The translations under genes and the position numbers were made by a program. This document shows, piece by piece, positions 1 through 15,100 of a stretch of 64,000 nucleotides of DNA; the stretch's first letter is position 1; each line of letters starts with the position of its first letter. The notes beneath the pieces were generated by a model, which worked only from the letters and a program-made list of their open reading frames with translations, ran no database searches and was not told the DNA's origin. Location of the stretch: positions 124,001 to 188,000 of the forward strand of contig NW_027473494.1 in assembly GCF_050947335.1 (NCBI RefSeq). Direction: 5' to 3'. The stretch comes from Megachile rotundata (Eukaryota > Arthropoda > Insecta > Hymenoptera > Megachilidae).

Positions 1-1290
1 TAATAATAAGAGTAATGAGTATAGTAATTGTAGTTCTATCGATCATTTAAGCATAATATGGCTAATAATATGAGTTAGATTGATAATAATAAGAGTAATG
101 AGTATAGTAATTGTAGTTCTATCGATCATATCTGCATAATATGGTTAATAATATGAGTTAGATTGATAATAATAAGAGTAATAAGTATAGTAATTGTCGT
201 TCTATCGATCATATAAGCATAATATGGCTAATAATATGAGTTAGATTGATAATACTAAGAGTAGTGAGTATAGTAATTCTCATTCTATCGATCATATAAG
301 CATAATATGGCTAATAATATGAGTTAGATAGATAATAATAAGAGTAATGAGTATAGTAACTGTAGTTCTATCGATCATTTAAGAATAATATGGCTAATAA
401 TATGAGTTAGATTGATAATAATAAGAGTAATGAGTATAGTAATTGTAGTTCTATCGATCATATCTGCATAATATGGTTAATAATATGAGTTAGATTGATA
501 ATAATAAGAGTAATAAGTATAGTAATTGTCGTTCTATCGATAATATAAGCATAATATGGCTAATAATATGAGTTAGATTGATAATACTAAGGGTAGTGAG
601 TACAGTAATTCTCGTTCTATCGATCACATAAGCATAATATGGCTAATAATATGAGTTGGATTGATAATAATAAGAGTAATAAGTATAGTAATTGTAGTTC
701 TATCGATCATATCTGCATAGTATGGTTAATAATATGAGTTAGATTCATAATAATAACAGTAATAAGTATAGTAGTTGTCGTTCTATCGATCATTTAAGCA
801 TAATATGGCTAATAATATGAGTTAGATTGATAATAATAAGAGTAATAAGTGTAGTAATTGTCGTTCTATCGGTCATTTAAGCATAATATGGCTAATAATA
901 TGAGTTAGATTGATAATACTAAGGGTAGTGAGTATAGTAATTCTCGTTCTATCGATCATATAAGCATAATATGGCTAATAATATGAGTTAGATTGATAAT
1001 AATAAGAGTAATAAGTGTAGTAATTGTCGTTCTATCGGTCATTTAAGCATAATATGGCGAATAATATGAGTTGGGTTGATACAACTAAGAGTAATAAGTA
1101 TAGTAACTGTCGTTCTATCGATCATATAAGCATAATATGGTTAATAATATGAGTTAGAATGATAATAATAAGAGTAATAAGTATAGTAATTGTCGTTCTA
1201 TCGATCATATCTGCATAATATGGTTAATAATATGAGTTAGATTCATAATAATAACAGTAATAAGTATAGTAGTTGTCGTTCTATCGATCA
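1..1290 (-). repeat. Left HOR block L1, partial
   Basis: Matches 2242-3530 monomer by monomer at an offset of 2241 bp (27 x 83), and from about 241 it also matches 5221 onwards at an offset of 4980 bp (60 x 83). The easiest diagnostic is the variant AGATAGATA, seen at 326 and recurring at 2567, 5306, 9041 and 12444. The left side is cut by the window edge. After about 1290 the block diverges from its relatives because of the local three-monomer duplication. Confidence 0.85.
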
Positions 1291-1470
1291 TTTAAGCATA
1301 ATATGGCGAATAATATGAGTTGGGTTGATACAACTAAGAGTAATAAGTATAGTAACTGTCGTTCTATCGATCATATAAGCATAATATGGTTAATAATATG
1401 AGTTAGAATGATAATAATAAGAGTAATAAGTATAGTAATTGTCGTTCTATCGATCATATCTGCCTAATAT
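1040..1470 (-). repeat. Local 3-monomer (249 bp) tandem duplication in L1
   Basis: The unusual variant GGCGAATAATATGAG followed by GTTGGGTTGATACAACTAAG occurs at 1056 and again at 1305, exactly 249 bp apart. The related block at about 3297 has this variant only once before going on to the CTGCCTAAT monomer. This indicates a private duplication of three monomers in the first block. The boundaries are approximate because neighbouring monomers are nearly identical. Confidence 0.8.
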
Positions 1471-2480
1471 GGTTAATAATATGAGTTAGATTGATAATAG
1501 TGAGTGTAATAAGTATAGTAATTGTCGTTCTGTCGATCATATTAGCATAATATGGTTAATAATATGAGTTAGATTGATAATAATAAGAGTAATAAGTATA
1601 GTATTTGTCGTTCTATCGATCATATAAGCATAATATGGCTAATAATACGAGTTAGATTGATAATAATAAGAGTAATAAGTATAGTAATTGTCGTTCTATC
1701 GATCATATAAACACAATATGGCTAATAATATGAGTTAGATTGATAATAATAAGAGTAATGAGGATAGTAATTGTCGTTCTATCGATCATATCTGCATAAT
1801 ATGGTTAACAGTATGAGTTAGATTGATAATAATAAGAGTAATAAGTATAGTAATTGTCGTTATATCGATCATATAACCATAATATGGCTAATAGCATGAG
1901 TTGGATTGATAATAATAAGAGTAATGAGTATAGTAATTGTCGTTCTATCGATCATATCTGCATAATATGTTTAATAATATGAGTTAGATTGATAATAGTG
2001 AGTGTAATAAATATAGTAATTGTCGTTCTGTCGATCATATTAGCATAATATGGTTAATAATATGAGTTAGATTGATAATAATAAGAGTAATAAGTATAGT
2101 ATTTGTCGTTCTATCGATCATATAAGCATAATATGGCTAATAATACGAGTTAGATTGATAATACTAAGAGTAGTGAGTATAGTAATTCTCGTTCTATCGA
2201 TCATATAAGGATAATATGGCTAATAATATGAGTTAGATTGATAATAATAAGAGTAATGAGTATAGTAATTGTAGTTCTATCGATCATTTAAGCATAATAT
2301 GGCTAATAATATGAGTTAGATTGATAATAATAAGAGTAATGAGTATAGTAATTGTAGTTCTATCGATCATATCTGCATAATATGGTTAATAATATGAGTT
2401 AGATTGATAATAATAAGAGTAATAAGTATAGTAATTGTCGTTCTATCGATCATATAAGCATAATATGGCTAATAATATGA

Positions 2481-5219
2481 GTTAGATTGATAATACTAAG
2501 AGTAGTGAGTATAGTAATTCTCATTCTATCGATCATATAAGCATAATATGGCTAATAATATGAGTTAGATAGATAATAATAAGAGTAATGAGTATAGTAA
2601 CTGTAGTTCTATCGATCATTTAAGAATAATATGGCTAATAATATGAGTTAGATTGATAATAATAAGAGTAATGAGTATAGTAATTGTAGTTCTATCGATC
2701 ATATCTGCATAATATGGTTAATAATATGAGTTAGATTGATAATAATAAGAGTAATAAGTATAGTAATTGTCGTTCTATCGATAATATAAGCATAATATGG
2801 CTAATAATATGAGTTAGATTGATAATACTAAGGGTAGTGAGTACAGTAATTCTCGTTCTATCGATCATATAAGCATAATATGGCTAATAATATGAGTTGG
2901 ATTGATAATAATAAGAGTAATAAGTATAGTAATTGTAGTTCTATCGATCATATCTGCATAGTATGGTTAATAATATGAGTTAGATTCATAATAATAACAG
3001 TAATAAGTATAGTAGTTGTCGTTCTATCGATCATTTAAGCATAATATGGCTAATAATATGAGTTAGATTGATAATAATAAGAGTAATAAGTGTAGTAATT
3101 GTCGTTCTATCGGTCATTTAAGCATAATATGGCTAATAATATGAGTTAGATTGATAATACTAAGGGTAGTGAGTATAGTAATTCTCGTTCTATCGATCAT
3201 ATAAGCATAATATGGCTAATAATATGAGTTAGATTGATAATAATAAGAGTAATAAGTGTAGTAATTGTCGTTCTATCGGTCATTTAAGCATAATATGGCG
3301 AATAATATGAGTTGGGTTGATACAACTAAGAGTAATAAGTATAGTAACTGTCGTTCTATCGATCATATAAGCATAATATGGTTAATAATATGAGTTAGAA
3401 TGATAATAATAAGAGTAATAAGTATAGTAATTGTCGTTCTATCGATCATATCTGCCTAATATGGTTAATAATATGAGTTAGATTGATAATAGTGAGTGTA
3501 ATAAGTATAGTAATTGTCGTTCTGTCGATCATATAAGCATAATTTGGCTAATAATATGAGTTAGATTGATAATAATAAGAGTAATAAGTACAGTAATTGT
3601 CGTTCTATCGATCATATAAGCACAATAAGGCTAATAATATGAGTTAGAGTGATAATACTAAGAGTAGTGAGTATAATAATTCTCATTCTATCGATCATAT
3701 AAGCATAACATGACTAATAATATGAGTTAGATTGATAATAATAAGAGTAATAAGTATAGTAATTGTCGTTCTCTCGATCATATAAGCATAATATGGCTAA
3801 TAATATGAGTTAGAGTGATAATACTAAGAGTAGTGAGTATAGTAATTCTCATTCTATCGATCATATAAGCATAATATGGCTAATAATAGGAGTTAGATTG
3901 ATAATAATAACAGTAATAAGTATAGTAATTGTCGTTCTATCGATAATATAAGCATAATATGGCTATTAATATGAGTTAGATTCACAATAATAAGAGTAAT
4001 AAGTATAGTAATTGTCGTTCTATCGATCATATAAGCATAATATGGCTAATAATATGAGTTAGATTTATAATAATAAGAGTAATAAGTATAGTAATTGTCG
4101 TTCTATCGATCATATAAGCACAATATGGCTAATAATATGAGTTAGATTGATAATAATAAGAGTAATAAGTATAGTAATTGTCGTTATATCGATCATATAA
4201 CCATAATATGGCTAATAGCATGAGTTAGATTGATAATAATAAGAGTAATGAGTATAGTAATTGTCGTTCTATCGATCATATGTGCATAATATGGTTAATA
4301 ATATGAGTTAGATTGATAATAGTGAGTGTAATAAATATAGTAATTGTCGTTCTATCGCTCATATAAGCACAATATGGCTAATAATATGAGTTAGATTGAT
4401 AATAGTAAGAGTAATAAGTATAGTAATTGTCGTTCTATCGATCATATAAGCATAATATGGCTAATAATATGAGTTAGATTGATAATACTAAGTGTAATAA
4501 GTATAGTAATTGTCGTTCTATCGATCATAATTGCATAATATGGTTAAGAATATGAGTTAGATTGATAATAATAAGAGCAATGAGTATAGTAATTGTCGTA
4601 CTATCGATCATATAAGCATAATATGGCTAATAATATGAGTTAGATTGATAATAATAAGTGTAAAAAGTAGAGTAATTGTCGTTCGATCGATCATATCTGC
4701 ATAATATGGTTAATAATATGAGTTAGATTGATAATAATAAGAGTAATGAGTATAGTAATTGTCGTACTATCGATCATATAAGCATAATATGGCTAATAAT
4801 GTGAGTTAGATTGATAATAGTGAGTGCAATAAATATAGTAATTGTCGTTCTATCAGTCATTTAAGCATAATATGGCTAATAATATGAGTCAGATTGATAA
4901 TACTAACAGTAATAAGTATAGTAATTGTCGTTCTATCGATAATATAAGCATAATATGGCTAATAATATGAGTTAGATTGATAATACTAAGAGTAGTGAGT
5001 ATAGTAATTCTCGTTCTATCGATCATATAATCATAATATGACTAATAATATGAGTTAGATTGATAATACTAAGAGTAGTGAGTATATTAATTGTCGTTCT
5101 ATCGATCATATAAGCATAATATGGCTAATAATATGAGTTAGATTGATAATAATAAGAGTAGTAAGTATAGTATTTGTTGTTCTATCGATCATATAAGCAT
5201 AATATGGCTAATAATACGA
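2481..5219 (-). repeat. Left HOR unit, 33 monomers (2739 bp), copy A
   Basis: First full copy of a 33-monomer higher-order unit followed immediately by copy B. Diagnostics found at identical internal positions in both copies are AGATAGATA (2567 and 5306), GTATAATAATTCTCATTC (3671 and 6410) and GAGCAAT (4575 and 7314), each pair 2739 bp apart. Copy B matches through to AATACGAG, after which the sequence changes register, which sets the end of the unit. Confidence 0.88.
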
Positions 5220-7958
5220 GTTAGATTGATAATACTAAGAGTAGTGAGTATAGTAATTCTCATTCTATCGATCATATAAGCATAATATGGCTAATAATAT
5301 GAGTTAGATAGATAATAATAAGAGTAATGAGTATAGTAACTGTAGTTCTATCGATCATTTAAGAATAATATGGCTAATAATATGAGTTAGATTGATAATA
5401 ATAAGAGTAATGAGTATAGTAATTGTAGTTCTATCGATCATATCTGCATAATATGGTTAATAATATGAGTTAGATTGATAATAATAAGAGTAATAAGTAT
5501 AGTAATTGTCGTTCTATCGATAATATAAGCATAATATGGCTAATAATATGAGTTAGATTGATAATACTAAGGGTAGTGAGTACAGTAATTCTCGTTCTAT
5601 CGATCACATAAGCATAATATGGCTAATAATATGAGTTGGATTGATAATAATAAGAGTAATAAGTATAGTAATTGTAGTTCTATCGATCATATCTGCATAG
5701 TATGGTTAATAATATGAGTTAGATTCATAATAATAACAGTAATAAGTATAGTAGTTGTCGTTCTATCGATCATTTAAGCATAATATGGCTAATAATATGA
5801 GTTAGATTGATAATAATAAGAGTAATAAGTGTAGTAATTGTCGTTCTATCGGTCATTTAAGCATAATATGGCTAATAATATGAGTTAGATTGATAATACT
5901 AAGGGTAGTGAGTATAGTAATTCTCGTTCTATCGATCATATAAGCATAATATGGCTAATAATATGAGTTAGATTGATAATAATAAGAGTAATAAGTGTAG
6001 TAATTGTCGTTCTATCGGTCATTTAAGCATAATATGGCGAATAATATGAGTTGGGTTGATACAACTAAGAGTAATAAGTATAGTAACTGTCGTTCTATCG
6101 ATCATATAAGCATAATATGGTTAATAATATGAGTTAGAATGATAATAATAAGAGTAATAAGTATAGTAATTGTCGTTCTATCGATCATATCTGCCTAATA
6201 TGGTTAATAATATGAGTTAGATTGATAATAGTGAGTGTAATAAGTATAGTAATTGTCGTTCTGTCGATCATATAAGCATAATTTGGCTAATAATATGAGT
6301 TAGATTGATAATAATAAGAGTGATAAGTACAGTAATTGTCGTTCTATCGATCATATAAGCACAATAAGGCTAATAATATGAGTTAGAGTGATAATACTAA
6401 GAGTAGTGAGTATAATAATTCTCATTCTATCGATCATATAAGCATAACATGACTAATAATATGAGTTAGATTGATAATAATAAGAGTAATAAGTATAGTA
6501 ATTGTCGTTCTCTCGATCATATAAGCATAATATGGCTAATAATATGAGTTAGAGTGATAATGCTAAGAGTAGTGAGTATAGTAATTCTCATTCTATCGAT
6601 CATATAAGCATAATATGGCTAATAATAGGAGTTAGATTGATAATAATAACAGTAATAAGTATAGTAATTGTCGTTCTATCGATAATATAAGCATAATATG
6701 GCTATTAATATGAGTTAGATTCACAATAATAAGAGTAATAAGTATAGTAATTGTCGTTCTATCGATCATATAAGCATAATATGGCTAATAATATGAGTTA
6801 GATTTATAATAATAAGAGTAATAAGTATAGTAATTGTCGTTCTATCGATCATATAAGCACAATATGGCTAATAATATGAGTTAGATTGATAATAATAAGA
6901 GTAATAAGTATAGTAATTGTCGTTATATCGATCATATAACCATAATATGGCTAATAGCATGAGTTAGATTGATAATAATAAGAGTAATGAGTATAGTAAT
7001 TGTCGTTCTATCGATCATATGTGCATAATATGGTTAATAATATGAGTTAGATTGATAATAGTGAGTGTAATAAATATAGTAATTGTCGTTCTATCGCTCA
7101 TATAAGCACAATATGGCTAATAATATGAGTTAGATTGATAATAGTAAGAGTAATAAGTATAGTAATTGTCGTTCTATCGATCATATAAGCATAATATGGC
7201 TAATAATATGAGTTAGATTGATAATACTAAGTGTAATAAGTATAGTAATTGTCGTTCTATCGATCATAATTGCATAATATGGTTAAGAATATGAGTTAGA
7301 TTGATAATAATAAGAGCAATGAGTATAGTAATTGTCGTACTATCGATCATATAAGCATAATATGGCTAATAATATGAGTTAGATTGATAATAATAAGTGT
7401 AAAAAGTAGAGTAATTGTCGTTCGATCGATCATATCTGCATAATATGGTTAATAATATGAGTTAGATTGATAATAATAAGAGTAATGAGTATAGTAATTG
7501 TCGTACTATCGATCATATAAGCATAATATGGCTAATAATGTGAGTTAGATTGATAATAGTGAGTGCAATAAATATAGTAATTGTCGTTCTATCGGTCATT
7601 TAAGCATAATATGGCTAATAATATGAGTCAGATTGATAATACTAACAGTAATAAGTATAGTAATTGTCGTTCTATCGATAATATAAGCATAATATGGCTA
7701 ATAATATGAGTTAGATTGATAATACTAAGAGTAGTGAGTATAGTAATTCTCGTTCTATCGATCATATAATCATAATATGACTAATAATATGAGTTAGATT
7801 GATAATACTAAGAGTAGTGAGTATATTAATTGTCGTTCTATCGATCATATAAGCATAATATGGCTAATAATATGAGTTAGATTGATAATAATAAGAGTAG
7901 TAAGTATAGTATTTGTTGTTCTATCGATCATATAAGCATAATATGGCTAATAATACGA
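5220..7958 (-). repeat. Left HOR unit, 33 monomers (2739 bp), copy B
   Basis: Second tandem copy of the 33-mer, differing from copy A by only a few substitutions, for example ATCAGTCAT near 4853 against ATCGGTCAT near 7592. High identity and exact phase imply recent unequal exchange or conversion. From about 7970 the sequence continues with a different monomer series (TTTAACCATAAT) that is also seen near 11580 and 13575. Confidence 0.88.
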
Positions 7959-8954
7959 GTTAGATTGATAATAATAAGAGTAATAAGTATAGTAATTGTC
8001 GTTCTATCGATCATTTAACCATAATATGGCTAATAATATGAGTTAGATTGATAATAATAAGAGTAATAAGTATAGTAATTGTCGTTCTATCGATAATATA
8101 AGCATAATATGGCTAATAATATGAGTTAGATTGATAATACTAAGGGTAGTGAGTATAGTAATTCTCGTTCTATCGATCATATAAGCATAATATGGCTAAT
8201 AATATGAGTTGGATTGATAATAATAAGAGTAATAAGTATAGTAATTGTAGTTCTATCGATCATATCTGCATAATATGGTTAATAATATGAGTTAGATTCA
8301 TAATAATAACAGTAATAAGTATAGTAGTTGTCGTTCTATCGATCATTTAAGCATAATATGGCTAATAATATGAGTTAGATTGATAATAATAAGAGTAATA
8401 AGTGTAGTAATTTTCGTTCTATCGGTCATTTAAGCATAATATGGCGAATAATATGAGTTGGGTTGATAAAACTAAGAATAATAAGTATAGTAACTGTCGT
8501 TCTATCGATCATATAAGCATAATATGGTTAATAATATGAGTTAGAATGATAATAATAAGAGTAATGAGTATAGTATTTGTCGTTCTATCGATCATATAAG
8601 CATAATATGGCTAATAATACGAGTTAGATTGATAATATTAAGAGTAGTGAGTATAGTAATTCTCGTTCTATCGATCATATAAGGATAATATGGCTAATAA
8701 TATGAGTTAGATTGATAATAATAAGAGTAATGAGTATAGTAATTGTAGTTCTATCGATCATTTAAGCATAATATGGCTAATAATATGAGTTAGATTGATA
8801 ATAATAAGAGTAATGAGTATAGTAATTGTAGTTCTATCGATCATATCTGCATAATATGGTTAATAATATGAGTTAGATTGATAATAATAAGAGTAATAAG
8901 TATAGTAATTGTCGTTCTATCGATCATATAAGCATAATATGGCTAATAATATGA

Positions 8955-11527
8955 GTTAGATTGATAATACTAAGAGTAGTGAGTATAGTAATTCTCATTC
9001 TATCGATCATATAAGCATAATATGGCTAATAATATGAGTTAGATAGATAATAATAAGAGTAATGAGTATAGTAACTGTAGTTCTATCGATCATTTAAGAA
9101 TAATATGGCTAATAATATGAGTTAGATTGATAATAATAAGAGTAATGAGTATAGTAATTGTAGTTCTATCGATCATATCTGCATAATATGGTTAATAATA
9201 TGAGTTAGATTGATAATAATAAGAGTAATAAGTATAGTAATTGTCGTTCTATCGATAATATAAGCATAATATGGCTAATAATATGAGTTAGATTGATAAT
9301 ACTAAGGGTAGTGAGTACAGTAATTCTCGTTCTATCGATCATATAAGCATAATATGGCTAATAATATGAGTTGGATTGATAATAATAAGAGTAATAAGTA
9401 TAGTAATTGTAGTTCTATCGATCATATCTGCATAGTATGGTTAATAATATGAGTTAGATTCATAATAATAACAGTAATAAGTATAGTAGTTGTCGTTCTA
9501 TCGATCATTTAAGCATAATATGGCTAATAATATGAGTTAGATTGATAATAATAAGAGTAATAAGTGTAGTAATTGTCGTTCTATCGGTCATTTAAGCATA
9601 ATATGGCTAATAATATGAGTTAGATTGATAATACTAAGGGTAGTGAGTATAGTAATTCTCGTTCTATCGATCATATAAGCATAATATGGCTAATAATATG
9701 AGTTAGATTGATAATAATAAGAGTAATAAGTGTAGTAATTGTCGTTCTATCGGTCATTTAAGCATAATATGGCGAATAATATGAGTTGGGTTGATACAAC
9801 TAAGAGTAATAAGTATAGTAACTGTCGTTCTATCGATCATATAAGCATAATATGGTTAATAATATGAGTTAGAATGATAATAATAAGAGTAATAAGTATA
9901 GTAATTGTCGTTCTATCGATCATATCTGCCTAATATGGTTAATAATATGAGTTAGATTGATAATAGTGAGTGTAATAAGTATAGTAATTGTCGTTCTGTC
10001 GATCATATAAGCATAATTTGGCTAATAATATGAGTTAGATTGATAATAATAAGAGTAATAAGTACAGTAATTGTCGTTCTATCGATCATATAAGCACAAT
10101 AAGGCTAATAATATGAGTTAGAGTGATAATACTAAGAGTAGTGAGTATAATAATTCTCATTCTATCGATCATATAAGCATAACATGACTAATAATATGAG
10201 TTAGATTGATAATAATAAGAGTAATAAGTATAGTAATTGTCGTTCTCTCGATCATATAAGCATAATATGGCTAATAATATGAGTTAGAGTGATAATACTA
10301 AGAGTAGTGAGTATAGTATTTCTCATTCTATCGATCATATAAGCATAATATGGCTAATAATAGGAGTTAGATTGATAATAATAACAGTAATAAGTATAGT
10401 AATTGTCGTTCTATCGATAATATAAGCATAATATGGCTATTAATATGAGTTAGATTCACAATAATAAGAGTAATAAGTATAGTAATTGTCGTTCTATCGA
10501 TCATATAAGCATAATATGGCTAATAATATGAGTTAGATTTATAATAATAAGAGTAATAAGTATAGTAATTGTCGTTCTATCGATCATATAAGCACAATAT
10601 GGCTAATAATATGAGTTAGATTGATAATAATAAGAGTAATAAGTATAGTAATTGTCGTTATATCGATCATATAACCATAATATGGCTAATAGCATGAGTT
10701 AGATTGATAATAATAAGAGTAATGAGTATAGTAATTGTCGTTCTATCGATCATATGTGCATAATATGGTTAATAATATGAGTTAGATTGATAATAGTGAG
10801 TGTAATAAATATAGTAATTGTCGTTCTATCGCTCATATAAGCACAATATGGCTAATAATATGAGTTAGATTGATAATAGTAAGAGTAATAAGTATAGTAA
10901 TTGTCGTTCTATCGATCATATAAGCATAATATGGCTAATAATATGAGTTAGATTGATAATACTAAGTGTAATAAGTATAGTAATTGTCGTTCTATCGATC
11001 ATAATTGCATAATATGGTTAAGAATATGAGTTAGATTGATAATAATAAGAGCAATGAGTATAGTAATTGTCGTACTATCGATCATATAAGCATAATATGG
11101 CTAATAATATGAGTTAGATTGATAATAATAAGTGTAAAAAGTAGAGTAATTGTCGTTCGATCGATCATATCTGCATAATATGGTTAATAATATGAGTTAG
11201 ATTGATAATAATAAGAGTAATGAGTATAGTAATTGTCGTACTATCGATCATATAAGCATAATATGGCTAATAATGTGAGTTAGATTGATAATAGTGAGTG
11301 CAATAAATATAGTAATTGTCGTTCTATCGGTCATTTAAGCATAATATGGCTAATAATATGAGTCAGATTGATAATACTAACAGTAATAAGTATAGTAATT
11401 GTCGTTCTATCGATAATATAAGCATAATATGGCTAATAATATGAGTTAGATTGATAATAATAAGAGTAGTAAGTATAGTATTTGTTGTTCTATCGATCAT
11501 ATAAGCATAATATGGCTAATAATACGA
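8955..11527 (-). repeat. Left HOR unit, shortened 31-monomer copy
   Basis: Third copy of the unit, aligned by AGATAGATA at 9041 and GTATAATAATTCTCATTC at 10145, 1104 bp apart as in copies A and B. Near 11455 it lacks two consecutive monomers that copies A and B have, those with ATCATAATATGAC and GTATATTAATTG (near 5020-5110 and 7760-7840). It is therefore 166 bp shorter. The loss is exactly two units, so phase is kept. Confidence 0.83.
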
Positions 11528-12118
11528 GTTAGATTGATAATAATAAGAGTAATAAGTATAGTAATTGTCGTTCTATCGATCATTTAACCATAATATGGCT
11601 AATAATATGAGTTGGATTGATAATAATAAGAGTAATAAGTATAGTAATTGTAGTTCTATCGATCATATCTGCATAATATGGTTAATAATATGAGTTAGAT
11701 TCATAATAATAACAGTAATAAGTATAGTAGTTGTCGTTCTATCGATCATTTAAGCATAATATGGCTAATAATATGAGTTAGATTGATAATAATAAGAGTA
11801 ATAAGTGTAGTAATTTTCGTTCTATCGGTCATTTAAGCATAATATGGCGAATAATATGAGTTGGGTTGATAAAACTAAGAATAATAAGTATAGTAACTGT
11901 CATTCTATCGATCATATAAGCATAATATGGTTAATAATATGAGTTAGAATGATAATAATAAGAGTAATGAGTATAGTATTTGTCGTTCTATCGATCATAT
12001 AAGCATAATATGGCTAATAATACGAGTTAGATTGATAATACTAAGAGTAGTGAGTATAGTAATTCTCGTTCTATCGATCATATAAGGATAATATGGCTAA
12101 TAATATGAGTTAGATTGA

Positions 12119-15100
12119 TAATAATAAGAGTAATGAGTATAGTAATTGTAGTTCTATCGATCATTTAAGCATAATATGGCTAATAATATGAGTTAGATTG
12201 ATAATAATAAGAGTAATGAGTATAGTAATTGTAGTTCTATCGATCATATCTGCATAATATGGTTAATAATATGAGTTAGATTGATAATAATAAGAGTAAT
12301 AAGTATAGTAATTGTCGTTCTATCGATCATATAAGCATAATATGGCTAATAATATGAGTTAGATTGATAATACTAAGAGTAGTGAGTATAGTAATTCTCA
12401 TTCTATCGATCATATAAGCATAATATGGCTAATAATATGAGTTAGATAGATAATAATAAGAGTAATGAGTATAGTAACTGTAGTTCTATCGATCATTTAA
12501 GAATAATATGGCTAATAATATGAGTTAGATTGATAATACTAAGTGTAATAAGTATAGTAATTGTCGTTCTATCGATCATAATTGCATAATATGGTTAAGA
12601 ATATGAGTTAGATTGATAATAGTGAGTGTAATAAATATAGTAATTGTCGTTCTATCGCTCATATAAGCACAATATGGCTAATAATATGAGTTAGATTGAT
12701 AATAGTAAGAGTAATAAGTATAGTAATTGTCGTTCTATCGATCATATAAGCATAATATGGCTAATAATATGAGTTAGATTGATAATACTAAGTGTAATAA
12801 GTATAGTAATTGTCGTTCTATCGATCATAATTGCATAATATGGTTAAGAATATGAGTTAGATTGATAATAATAAGAGCAATGAGTATAGTAATTGTCGTA
12901 CTATCGATCATATAAGCATAATATGGCTAATAATATGAGTTAGATTGATAATAATAAGTGTAAAAAGTAGAGTAATTGTCGTTCGATCGATCATATCTGC
13001 ATAATATGGTTAATAATATGAGTTAGATTGATAATAATAAGAGTAATGAGTATAGTAATTGTCGTACTATCGATCATATAAGCATAATATGGCTAATAAT
13101 GTGAGTTAGATTGATAATAGTGAGTGCAATAAATATAGTAATTGTCGTTCTATCGGTCATTTAAGCATAATATGGCTAATAATATGAGTCAGATTGATAA
13201 TACTAACAGTAATAAGTATAGTAATTGTCGTTCTATCGATAATATAAGCATAATATGGCTAATAATATGAGTTAGATTGATAATACTAAGAGTAGTGAGT
13301 ATAGTAATTCTCGTTCTATCGATCATATAATCATAATATGACTAATAATATGAGTTAGATTGATAATACTAAGAGTAGTGAGTATATTAATTGTCGTTCT
13401 ATCGATCATATAAGCATAATATGGCTAATAATATGAGTTAGATTGATAATAATAAGAGTAGTAAGTATAGTATTTGTTGTTCTATCGATCATATAAGCAT
13501 AATATGGCTAATAATACGAGTTAGATTGATAATAATAAGAGTAATAAGTATAGTAATTGTCGTTCTATCGATCATTTAACCATAATATGGCTAATAATAT
13601 GAGTTAGATTGATAATAATAAGAGTAATAAGTATAGTAATTGTCGTTCTATCGATAATATAAGCATAATATGGCTAATAATATGAGTTAGATTGATAATA
13701 CTAAGGGTAGTGAGTATAGTAATTCTCGTTCTATCGATCATTTAAGAATAATATGGCTAATAATATGAGTTAGATTGATAATAATAAGAGTAATGAGTAT
13801 AGTAATTGTAGTTCTATCGATCATATCTGCATAATATGGTTAATAATATGAGTTAGATTGATAATAATAAGAGTAATAAGTATAGTAATTGTCGTTCTAT
13901 CGATAATATAAGCATAATATGGCTAATAATATGAGTTAGATTGATAATACTAAGGGTAGTGAGTACAGTAATTCTCGTTCTATCGATCATATAAGCATAA
14001 TATGGCTAATAATATGAGTTGGATTGATAATAATAAGAGTAATAAGTATAGTAATTGTAGTTCTATCGATCATATCTGCATAGTATGGTTAATAATATGA
14101 GTTAGATTCATAATAATAACAGTAATAAGTATAGTAGTTGTCGTTCTATCGATCATTTAAGCATAATATGGCTAATAATATGAGTTAGATTGATAATAAT
14201 AAGAGTAATAAGTGTAGTAATTGTCGTTCTATCGGTCATTTAAGCATAATATGGCTAATAATATGAGTTAGATTGATAATACTAAGGGTAGTGAGTATAG
14301 TAATTCTCGTTCTATCGATCATATAAGCATAATATGGCTAATAATATGAGTTAGATTGATAATAATAAGAGTAATAAGTGTAGTAATTGTCGTTCTATCG
14401 GTCATTTAAGCATAATATGGCGAATAATATGAGTTGGGTTGATACAACTAAGAGTAATAAGTATAGTAACTGTCGTTCTATCGATCATATAAGCATAATA
14501 TGGTTAATAATATGAGTTAGAATGATAATAATAAGAGTAATAAGTATAGTAATTGTCGTTCTATCGATCATATCTGCCTAATATGGTTAATAATATGAGT
14601 TAGATTGATAATAGTGAGTGTAATAAGTATAGTAATTGTCGTTCTGTCGATCATATAAGCATAATTTGGCTAATAATATGAGTTAGATTGATAATAATAA
14701 GAGTAATAAGTACAGTAATTGTCGTTCTATCGATCATATAAGCACAATAAGGCTAATAATATGAGTTAGAGTGATAATACTAAGAGTAGTGAGTATAATA
14801 ATTCTCATTCTATCGATCATATAAGCATAACATGACTAATAATATGAGTTAGATTGATAATAATAAGAGTAATAAGTATAGTAATTGTCGTTCTCTCGAT
14901 CATATAAGCATAATATGGCTAATAATATGAGTTAGAGTGATAATACTAAGAGTAGTGAGTATAGTATTTCTCATTCTATCGATCATATAAGCATAATATG
15001 GCTAATAATAGGAGTTAGATTGATAATAATAACAGTAATAAGTATAGTAATTGTCGTTCTATCGATAATATAAGCATAATATGGCTATTAATATGAGTTA